64,000 nucleotides of DNA from Polynucleobacter sp. MG-27-Goln-C1. GTDB lineage: Bacteria; Pseudomonadota; Gammaproteobacteria; Burkholderiales; Burkholderiaceae. The notes below the pieces were generated by a model. The model did not search any database and was not told where the DNA came from. It saw only the letters and a list, made by a program, of their open reading frames with translations. Shown piece after piece: positions 57,647 to 64,000 of this stretch. The position numbers were made by a program, and so were the translations under genes. Numbering within the stretch: position 1 is the stretch's first letter; the number at the start of each line of letters is the position of its first letter. The stretch spans positions 558,001-622,000 of the forward strand of contig NZ_JACVPM010000001.1 in the NCBI RefSeq assembly GCF_018881905.1, read 5' to 3'.

Positions 57647-57667
57647 AATGGGGTCATTGACCCCATT
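57647..57667 (-). terminator. Hairpin between scoB and the fusion gene
   Basis: AATGGGGTCA (57647-57656) pairs with TGACCCCATT (57658-57667), an almost perfect 21-base palindrome with one central base. It lies between the scoB stop (57691) and the fusion start (57625), in the gap. The minus strand continues TTCTATTTCT, so it may be a weak terminator of the sco message or a regulator site for the fusion gene. Confidence 0.6.
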
Positions 57668-57690
57668 ATTTCACTATCCGATGAAAAAGG

Positions 57691-58341
57691 TTAGAAACCT
57701 GATGTATCGACAGGGGCACCTGTTTTAGACACAACGTGTTCCTTAGATACGCCTGGAACCAACTCGACCAACTTCAAGCCCTTAGGAGTGATATCAAGGA
57801 CGCAAAGGTCAGTGATGATGCGACTAATTACGCCTACCCCAGTCAATGGCAAAGTGCATTTCGGCAAGATCTTGATTTCTTCTGTGCCATCTTTCTTCTT
57901 AGCGACATGCTCCATTAGGACAACTACATGCTTCACGCCGGCAACCAAATCCATTGCGCCGCCCATACCTTTAACCATCTTGCCTGGAATCATCCAGTTC
58001 GCCAAGTCGCCATGCTCACTTACCTGCATCGCACCCAAAATCGCGATATTGATTTTTCCACCACGAATCATTCCAAATGAATCTGCAGAAGAAAAGATTG
58101 ATGAGCCTGGCAAAGTAGTAATCGTTTGCTTACCAGCATTAATCAAATCAGCATCAATTGTTTCTTCAGTTGGGAATGGGCCGATACCCAATAAACCATT
58201 TTCAGATTGAAGCCATACTTCCATATCTTTTGGTACATAGTTTGCAACCAGGGTTGGCATGCCAATACCCAAGTTCACGTAGTAACCATCTTTTAGCTCT
58301 TTAGCAGCACGTGCCGCCATTTCTTCTCTATTCCAAGGCAT
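57691..58341 (-). CDS. scoB: 3-oxoacid CoA-transferase, subunit B
   Basis: ScoB and ScoA move CoA from succinyl-CoA to a 3-oxoacid (acetoacetate). The 216-residue subunit B begins [30 protein letters not shown] and has the catalytic glutamate in SENGLLG (E in [13 protein letters not shown]). It links ketone-body or fatty-acid use to the TCA cycle and sits 50 bases after scoA on the same strand. Normal length. Confidence 0.95.
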   Translation of the reverse strand: MPWNREEMAARAAKELKDGYYVNLGIGMPTLVANYVPKDMEVWLQSENGLLGIGPFPTEETIDADLINAGKQTITTLPGSSIFSSADSFGMIRGGKINIAILGAMQVSEHGDLANWMIPGKMVKGMGGAMDLVAGVKHVVVLMEHVAKKKDGTEEIKILPKCTLPLTGVGVISRIITDLCVLDITPKGLKLVELVPGVSKEHVVSKTGAPVDTSGF

Positions 58342-58391
58342 ATCGATCTTCCTAAATATTCTGTACGGTGTATAGGCTTAACTATTGGTAG

Positions 58392-59090
58392 TTAAGCCTT
58401 TGATAAGGTGCGCTGCTCAATACGCTTCTCAGGCTCAGTGTTGAGCACTAAACGATGCACATAGATACCTGGCGTATGAATCTGATCTGGATCTAACTCA
58501 CCGTTCTCCACAATCTCTTCCACCTCAGCAACAGTAATCTTCCCCGCCATTGCAACAACCGGATTGAAGTTACGAGCCGTATAGCGATACACCAGATTGC
58601 CAGATTTATCGGCTTTCCATGCTTTCACTAGAGAAATGTCTGAAATGATTGAACGCTCCATGATGTAGCGCTCACCGTCGAATTCTTTTTCTTCCTTACC
58701 TTCAGCAACTAAAGTGCCCACACCTGTTTTGGTGTAGAAAGCCGGAATACCGCAACCGCCTGCACGCAACTTTTCTGCCAAGGTTCCTTGCGGAGTAAAT
58801 TCCAACTCAAGCTCGCCAGCCAAAAACTGACGCTCAAACTCTTTGTTCTCACCCACATAAGATGCGACCATCTTCTTTACTTGCCTTGAGTTCAATAGCA
58901 AACCCAAGCCAAAGCCATCTACCCCAGCATTATTAGCAATCGCTGTAAGATTTTGCGCACCAAGATCCTTAACCGCTTGAATCAAGGCTTCAGGAATACC
59001 GCACAAACCAAAACCGCCAACGGCGAGCTTCTGGCCATCCTTCAAGATATCCCGTAAGGCATCTACAGCTGATGGGTAAGTCTTATTCAT
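58392..59090 (-). CDS. scoA: 3-oxoacid CoA-transferase, subunit A
   Basis: The 232-residue alpha subunit has the CoA-transferase I motif [13 protein letters not shown] (residues 26-38) and the later [15 protein letters not shown] and [13 protein letters not shown]. It is partner to scoB, downstream. First gene of the sco pair, divergent from the ETF-QO gene across a 206-base gap. Substrate specificity for acetoacetate or another 3-oxoacid is inferred. Confidence 0.95.
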   Translation of the reverse strand: MNKTYPSAVDALRDILKDGQKLAVGGFGLCGIPEALIQAVKDLGAQNLTAIANNAGVDGFGLGLLLNSRQVKKMVASYVGENKEFERQFLAGELELEFTPQGTLAEKLRAGGCGIPAFYTKTGVGTLVAEGKEEKEFDGERYIMERSIISDISLVKAWKADKSGNLVYRYTARNFNPVVAMAGKITVAEVEEIVENGELDPDQIHTPGIYVHRLVLNTEPEKRIEQRTLSKA

Positions 59091-59296
59091 AAATTCGTCC
59101 TAATATTGCCAAAAAGGGTAAAAAAGCAATCATAACGCCTTAGCCTCTCAAGCCTATAAGCATTGGGCACCAACCTGGTTTTTCTGGCTTAGAACTAAAC
59201 TATAGGTGTGATTTGGGGCTATTTAATTAGCAGAAATGCTTAAAACACCCCAAATACCTTAAGCACCCTATTTATAAGTACCGCCGGAGAAATCAA

Positions 59297-60967
59297 ATGA
59301 CTGCCCAGGAATTACTCGAACAGTTTGGCCCTAGAGAATCGATGGATTACGACCTAGTTATCGTAGGTGGCGGCCCGGCAGGCTTATCTGCAGCTATTAA
59401 AGCAAAACAGTTAGCTAACGAATCTGGCAAAGAGATTAGCGTTTGCGTTCTCGAAAAGGGATCTGAAATCGGTGCGCACATCCTTTCTGGCGCAGTCATG
59501 GATCCCAAGGCACTGACCGAACTCTTTCCTAACTGGAAGGAGCTGGGCGCACCTCTCGATACCGAAGTCAGCCAAGATCAGTTTTTGTTTCTGACTAAAG
59601 AGAGTTCATTCCAAGTTCCGAATTGGATGCTGCCCCACTGCTTTAAGAATGAAGGTAACTACATTGTTAGCTTAGCCAATGTGACTCGCTGGCTAGGTCA
59701 GCAAGCTGAGAATCTCGGTGTAGAAATTTTCCCGGGATTTCCAGCTGCAGAAATTCTGTACAACGAGCAAGGTGCAGTTTGTGGCGTTATTACTGGTGCA
59801 ATGGGTCTGGATAAAGAAGGTCAACCCACTGATCAATTTCAACTCGGCATGGAATTGCGTGCCAAGTACACTCTGTTCGCCGAAGGTTCACGTGGCCACT
59901 TAGGCAAGCAACTCATTGCCAAGTTTGCGCTGGATAAAGATGCTGATCCACAAAGCTACGGCATTGGCATTAAAGAGTTATGGGAAGTCGAACCTTCTAA
60001 GAGTAAACCTGGGCTAGTGGTTCATACCGCTGGCTGGCCATTAGAGAGTGAGACCTATGGCGGCTCATTCTTGTATCACTTGGGTGACAATAAAGTTGCT
60101 GTTGGCTTAGTGGTGGGCCTTTCGTATAAGAACCCTTACCTCTCGCCGTTTGAAGAGTTCCAGCGCTATAAGTTGCATCCAAAGATTCGTGAGACTTTTG
60201 AAGGTGGAAAACGCCTGGCCTATGGCGCACGTGCATTGACAGCGGGTGGCTTAAATAGCCTACCTAAAACTGTTTTTCCGGGTGGCGCATTGATCGGTTG
60301 TGATGCAGGCTTCTTAAATGCATCCCGCATCAAAGGAAGTCATGCAGCCATTAAGACCGGCATGCTCGCTGCTGAAGCTGCTGTTGCCGCACTTGCTGAG
60401 AATCGCTCTGCTGATGTATTGGCTGCGTATGCAAGCGCGTTCAAAAATAGCTGGCTCCATACTGAGTTAAGTCAGGCTCGCAACTTTAAGCCGTGGATGT
60501 CAAAAGGTTTGTATTTAGGCACCCTCATGGTTGGCCTTGAACAAAAACTTTTGGGCGGCAATATGCCTTGGACAATTCATTTAAAGCATGCAGATCATGA
60601 GTGCCTTGAACCAGCGGCGCAGCATCAACCAATCGATTATCCAAAGCCCGATGGCAAGATTACGTTTGACCGCCTCTCATCCGTATTTATCTCCAATACG
60701 AATCATGCCGAGAATCAACCCATCCATCTCACCTTAAAAGATGCATCGGTACCAGTGAGCTTGAATCTCAAAACCTATGCAGGACCAGAGCAACGTTACT
60801 GCCCTGCTGGTGTGTATGAATATGTAGAAAAGGATGGTCAAGCGCATTTGCAAATTAATTCGCAAAACTGCGTGCACTGCAAGACTTGCGATATCAAGGA
60901 CCCAAGTCAAAACATTGTTTGGATTACCCCTGAAGGTGGCGGTGGCCCTAACTATGGGTCAATGTAA
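59297..60967 (+). CDS. Electron-transfer-flavoprotein-ubiquinone oxidoreductase
   Basis: ETF-QO moves electrons from acyl-CoA dehydrogenases via ETF to the quinone pool. The 556-residue protein has an FAD Rossmann motif VGGGPAGLSAAIKAK (residues 24-38), LEKGSEIGAHILSGAV, and a C-terminal 4Fe-4S ferredoxin-like motif CVHCKTCDIKDP with an upstream cysteine in QRYCPAGVYE. It fits fatty-acid beta-oxidation with sco and fadD. Start ATG 59297 with GGAGA nine bases upstream (59286-59290). Confidence 0.95.
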   Translation: MTAQELLEQFGPRESMDYDLVIVGGGPAGLSAAIKAKQLANESGKEISVCVLEKGSEIGAHILSGAVMDPKALTELFPNWKELGAPLDTEVSQDQFLFLTKESSFQVPNWMLPHCFKNEGNYIVSLANVTRWLGQQAENLGVEIFPGFPAAEILYNEQGAVCGVITGAMGLDKEGQPTDQFQLGMELRAKYTLFAEGSRGHLGKQLIAKFALDKDADPQSYGIGIKELWEVEPSKSKPGLVVHTAGWPLESETYGGSFLYHLGDNKVAVGLVVGLSYKNPYLSPFEEFQRYKLHPKIRETFEGGKRLAYGARALTAGGLNSLPKTVFPGGALIGCDAGFLNASRIKGSHAAIKTGMLAAEAAVAALAENRSADVLAAYASAFKNSWLHTELSQARNFKPWMSKGLYLGTLMVGLEQKLLGGNMPWTIHLKHADHECLEPAAQHQPIDYPKPDGKITFDRLSSVFISNTNHAENQPIHLTLKDASVPVSLNLKTYAGPEQRYCPAGVYEYVEKDGQAHLQINSQNCVHCKTCDIKDPSQNIVWITPEGGGGPNYGSM

Positions 60968-60989
60968 AGATCGTTATTTTCAGCGCTTG

Positions 60990-62147
60990 TTATCTAGCCG
61001 TGTAGTGACGAGGACGCAGTTTCCCAATCGCCATACCCGCTAGACCACAGGCCAAGGCGGCCATTACGAACACATTGCGTGGCTGAGTTGCCTCCCAGAG
61101 CCAGCCCGCAACCAAACCACCTAGCGTTCCACCTAAGCCATAAGATACCGTTGCCATCAATGCCTGGCCTCGCGCCTGCAGTGGGCCAGTAAACCAGCGT
61201 TGAAGTAATTTGGTAGCTGCACTATGGTGAGCCCCAAAAGTACCAGCATGCATTAGCTGAGCCAGAATCAGTACCCAGGTCACCGGGAAGAATGCAATCA
61301 AGATAAAGCGGAACACACCAATACCAAAGGCAATCTGCAAAATGACTTCGGCATCAAGGCGACTTAACACTTTGCTTTGGAAATAGAAGAAGATCACCTC
61401 TGCCCCAACGCCTAAGGCCCAGAACAAACCGATCTGGAACTTGTCATAACCTAGGTCAGCTAAGTAAAGTGAATAGAACACATACAAAGCAGCATGCGCA
61501 AAGATCATAAAAAATCCGGAGAGCAAGAACCAGCGCACATCGGGATTAAATAAAACAATCAGGAGTTCGCCCTTGACCATCTTGCGACGCTCCATCTTGG
61601 GCTCATGCAAGCGAAAGGTAACTAATGCCAAGAAGGTCAGAATCACCGCGCCCACTATGGGATAGAGCTCAATACCTTTACGCTGAAATAATTCACCGGC
61701 AAATAAGACCATGGCTATAAAACCAATTGAGCCCCATAGACGCAAACGCCCATAGCGCTTATCAAATGAATTATCTTTAAATAAAGCATGCACTGTAGCC
61801 GACTCACCTAATGGCATCAAACTACTGAGGATAGTGTGCAGCACAAACATCCAAATGAAGAATGCAATGTAGCTTTGCAGAAAAAAGATGCATAAGAAAG
61901 TCACTGCCGCTAGGCAGGCGCAAAAGCGAATGATCCCGATACGATTAGACAGATAGTCAGATAACCACCCCCAAGAGAATGGGCCCACTATTCGCGTAAT
62001 TTGCAGCATAGACATTAAGACTGCGATCTCAATAACGCTAAAGCCACGATCGAGAAAAAAGAGGCTGGCGTAGGGAGAAACTAAGCCAACGTAAGCAAAA
62101 TATAAAAAGAAAAAGGACCCGAAGGCCCAACGCACTGAAGGTGTCAT
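60990..62147 (-). CDS. MFS transporter (MFS_1-like, HcaT-type)
   Basis: The 385-residue inner-membrane protein has 12 hydrophobic segments and loops typical of the MFS_1-like family (including the HcaT 3-phenylpropionate and nucleoside transporters): SPYASLFFLDRGFSVIEIAVL, DNSFDKRYGRLRLWGSIGFI and GLGGTLGGLVAGWLW. The substrate cannot be fixed. It is convergent with the ETF-QO gene (22 bases) and 20 bases from aroC upstream, likely co-transcribed with it. Confidence 0.88.
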   Translation of the reverse strand: MTPSVRWAFGSFFFLYFAYVGLVSPYASLFFLDRGFSVIEIAVLMSMLQITRIVGPFSWGWLSDYLSNRIGIIRFCACLAAVTFLCIFFLQSYIAFFIWMFVLHTILSSLMPLGESATVHALFKDNSFDKRYGRLRLWGSIGFIAMVLFAGELFQRKGIELYPIVGAVILTFLALVTFRLHEPKMERRKMVKGELLIVLFNPDVRWFLLSGFFMIFAHAALYVFYSLYLADLGYDKFQIGLFWALGVGAEVIFFYFQSKVLSRLDAEVILQIAFGIGVFRFILIAFFPVTWVLILAQLMHAGTFGAHHSAATKLLQRWFTGPLQARGQALMATVSYGLGGTLGGLVAGWLWEATQPRNVFVMAALACGLAGMAIGKLRPRHYTAR

Positions 62148-62167
62148 TTTCTTTTACTTAGCTTTAT

Positions 62168-63283
62168 TTAATCGGTTGCTGAACCGGGACGTGCTGCCGG
62201 TATCGGCGGAACAGTATGTTTCACATCACCACATTGGGCACGATGACGCAAAGCGTGATCGATCAATACCAAAGCTAGCATCGCTTCAGCAATCGGCGTT
62301 GCCCGAATGCCAACACAAGGATCATGACGACCTTTGGTTTGCACAGTAATAGGCTTACCATCCAAATCAACTGATTGTTTTGGACTCAGAATGCTCGAGG
62401 TTGGTTTGATTGCAATCGATACACGCAAATCTTGGCCGCTACTGATGCCGCCCAAAGTGCCGCCACTATGGTTGCTAGCAAAACCATCTGGATGTAATTC
62501 ATCACCATGCTCGCTACCGCGCTGCGCTACTGACTTAAAGCCTGCACCAATCTCTACACCCTTAACAGCATTGATACCCATCATGGCATGCGCAATATCA
62601 GCATCCAACTTATCAAATAAGGGTTCACCCAATCCAATCGGCACATTACGCGCCCGCACCTCAATCTTCGCCCCACAAGAATCCCCTGCCTTACGCAGTG
62701 AATCCATATAAGCCTCTAATTCAGGAACGATATCGGCATTGGCAGCAAAGAAAGGATTGCTCTCAATCAGGGCCGCATCTTTAAATGGGATTTCAATTTC
62801 ACCGAGCTGACTCATGTAGCCATAAAACTCAGTGCCATATTGCTCTTTCAACCACTTCTTCGCAATTGCTGCTGCGGCCACTACAGGCGCAGTCAATCTT
62901 GCTGAAGAGCGTCCACCACCACGAGGATCTCGTAAACCATATTTGTAGTGGTATGCATAGTCCGCGTGGCCAGGCCTAAATGTTTGCAAGATATTGCCGT
63001 AATCTTGACTACGTTGATCGGTGTTCCGAATTAACAATCCAATTGGCGCACCGGTAGTTTTGCCTTCATAAACACCAGACAGGATCTCAACCTTGTCAGC
63101 TTCTTGACGTTGAGTCACATGACGCGAAGTTCCTGGTTTGCGACGATCTAAATCAATCTGCAAATCCGCTTCGGATAAAGACATTCCTGGAGGACAGCCA
63201 TCAACAACAGCGCCGATCGCGGGACCATGGGATTCACCAAAAGTGGTGACAGTAAAGAGAAGGCCTAAAGTATTTCCTGACAT
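62168..63283 (-). CDS. aroC: Chorismate synthase
   Basis: AroC makes chorismate from EPSP using reduced FMN. The 371-residue enzyme has the three signatures: [39 protein letters not shown] and the C-terminal [17 protein letters not shown]. Start ATG 63283 ([20 protein letters not shown]), standard. Upstream of the MFS gene on the same strand; the CBS gene is 42 bases upstream. Confidence 0.97.
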   Translation of the reverse strand: MSGNTLGLLFTVTTFGESHGPAIGAVVDGCPPGMSLSEADLQIDLDRRKPGTSRHVTQRQEADKVEILSGVYEGKTTGAPIGLLIRNTDQRSQDYGNILQTFRPGHADYAYHYKYGLRDPRGGGRSSARLTAPVVAAAAIAKKWLKEQYGTEFYGYMSQLGEIEIPFKDAALIESNPFFAANADIVPELEAYMDSLRKAGDSCGAKIEVRARNVPIGLGEPLFDKLDADIAHAMMGINAVKGVEIGAGFKSVAQRGSEHGDELHPDGFASNHSGGTLGGISSGQDLRVSIAIKPTSSILSPKQSVDLDGKPITVQTKGRHDPCVGIRATPIAEAMLALVLIDHALRHRAQCGDVKHTVPPIPAARPGSATD

Positions 63284-63325
63284 ATCGACATTATGTCATT
63301 TGTCAGGGCTATCAGGCTAGGCTGC

Positions 63326-63781
63326 TTAAGGGGCTGCCTTTTCGGCCTCTTCCGGCCAGTCGCGGATATAAGCCTTCAGCATGGTGTTCTCAAAGTCTTG
63401 AGCCTCAACTACCGATTTAGCCACGTCATAGAAAGAAATCACGCCCATCAGCATCTTTTGATCAATGACTGGCAGATAGCGGGCATGGTCAACCAACATC
63501 ATGCGACGCACCTCATCAATCTCTGTTTCCATATTGCAGGTCAGCGGCTTGGCATTCATCACGCTCTTTACCTTGAGGTCATCTAATTTACCGTGGTGCT
63601 TCGCCAATGCTGAGATCACTTCTCGGAAGGTCAGAATACCCACGAGGTTTTCGTACTCCATAACGACCAGAGAACCAATATCGTGCTCGCTCATCACTAA
63701 GACGGCAGTTTGCAAAGCAGTGTCTGGCGCCACAGTAAAGAGTGTGCTGCCCTTTACGCGCAATATGTCACAAACTTTCAT
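63326..63781 (-). CDS. Tandem CBS-domain protein
   Basis: The 151-residue protein is two CBS domains (about residues 6-60, VAPDTALQTAVLVMSEHDIGSLVVME, and 72-130, NAKPLTCNMETEIDEVRRMMLVDHARYLPVID...). CBS pairs bind adenosine nucleotides and sense energy state, often regulating a partner. No fused catalytic domain. Partner unknown; the neighbours are aroC and the YihY-like gene. Confidence 0.9.
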   Translation of the reverse strand: MKVCDILRVKGSTLFTVAPDTALQTAVLVMSEHDIGSLVVMEYENLVGILTFREVISALAKHHGKLDDLKVKSVMNAKPLTCNMETEIDEVRRMMLVDHARYLPVIDQKMLMGVISFYDVAKSVVEAQDFENTMLKAYIRDWPEEAEKAAP

Positions 63782-63858
63782 ACGGTCTCCAGCAATGAGT
63801 TCTTATTTGATCAATATATTCTTAAGCCCTGAAGGAATCAAGGGTCAAGTGAGGGAAT

Positions 63859-64000
63859 TCAGTAACGAATAACCCTAATCACCCCACTCCGAATGCTGGG
63901 AAGATTGGCAACCAGGACGGCTCCAGCTAAGGTAATCCACCAAGTCAGGTAAATCCAAATGAGCGCCAATGGGAAGATGGCAAAGGCACCATAGACCGTT
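63859..64000 (-). CDS. YihY/BrkB-family membrane protein, 3' end (cut by window end)
   Basis: The minus strand reads 46 codons to TGA at 63859: TVYGAFAIFPLALIWIYLTW then WITLAGAVLVANLPSIRSGV, ending IRVIRY. The segment YGAF(A)xxPxxLLWIYLxW is the conserved end of the YihY/BrkB (UPF0761) membrane family, whose members span the inner membrane six or so times. Only the C-terminal part is in the window. Confidence 0.82.
   Translation of the reverse strand, partial: TVYGAFAIFPLALIWIYLTWWITLAGAVLVANLPSIRSGVIRVIRY

Noticed and set aside
63501..63872. 123-residue plus-strand frame opposite the CBS gene
   Set aside because: It is the antisense of a well-supported CBS protein, with Ser/Thr/Ile-rich composition typical of shadows.

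Overview
The window looks like a stretch of chromosome from a betaproteobacterium of the Burkholderiaceae, most likely a free-living freshwater Polynucleobacter or a close relative. This is inference: it rests on protein character (BamC, RoxA, H-NS with the TWTGRGKAPKW tail, YqjD/E/K-type trio), on the order odhA-odhB-lpdA-zapE and thrS-infC-rpmI-rplT-pheS-pheT-ihfA-merR, and on moderate GC with short intergenic gaps. I saw no insertion sequence, prophage, integrase or CRISPR array. Almost everything is core metabolism.

Layout. 1-1300: 3' end of an MFS transporter, a 46-residue membrane peptide, tRNA-Arg(CCT), and an inverted pair of perfect DnaA boxes. 1300-8500: thiamine region, with a Nudix hydrolase of the DUF4743 type, a TPP riboswitch with a candidate ribosome-site-sequestering helix, thiC-thiO-thiS-thiG-thiE, convergent thiD, then tRNA-Asn. 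8500-19700: a mixed region with an orphan protein, a secreted alpha/beta hydrolase, a U32 RNA-hydroxylation protein, a membrane protein, an outer-membrane channel-like protein, fadD, head-to-head adenine salvage genes (nucleosidase/apt), the DUF883/holin-like/YqjK trio, an Smr protein, a previously easy-to-miss 59-residue HTH/zinc-knuckle protein with a small secreted partner, and an amidase. 19700-30350: tRNA-Ser, lysC, tilS, accA, a DNA glycosylase and cysS on the minus strand; a TPR lipoprotein, ppiB and lpxH on the plus strand; suhB; trmJ and cysE. 30350-38460: slyD, roxA, a tiny Ala/Pro-rich lipoprotein, bamC-dapA-methyltransferase-trpS, a PHP phosphoesterase and zapE.

38460-44000 holds the 2-oxoglutarate dehydrogenase operon (odhA-odhB-lpdA) with a structured leader that may be the Burkholderiales sucA RNA. 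A divergent regulator with an excisionase-type HTH and a degenerate receiver domain follows, then an H-NS-family protein, a thioesterase and tRNA-Pro. 46080-53740 is the translation cluster thrS-infC-rpmI-rplT-pheS-pheT-ihfA-merR (all minus strand), with infC apparently starting at AUC, and tRNA-Val. 53750-64000 holds relA (hydrolase-dead), a 606-residue fusion of a cation-diffusion-facilitator zinc transporter with an alpha/beta hydrolase, scoA-scoB, ETF-ubiquinone oxidoreductase, an MFS transporter, aroC, a CBS-domain protein and the 3' end of a YihY/BrkB-family membrane protein.

The most unusual items are the transporter-hydrolase fusion (55805-57625), the HTH microprotein operon (17714-18191), the HTH plus degenerate-receiver regulator facing the odh operon (44276-44977), and the N-terminally extended ThiE (6532-7458). 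No wholly new multi-gene system is demonstrable from the sequence alone.
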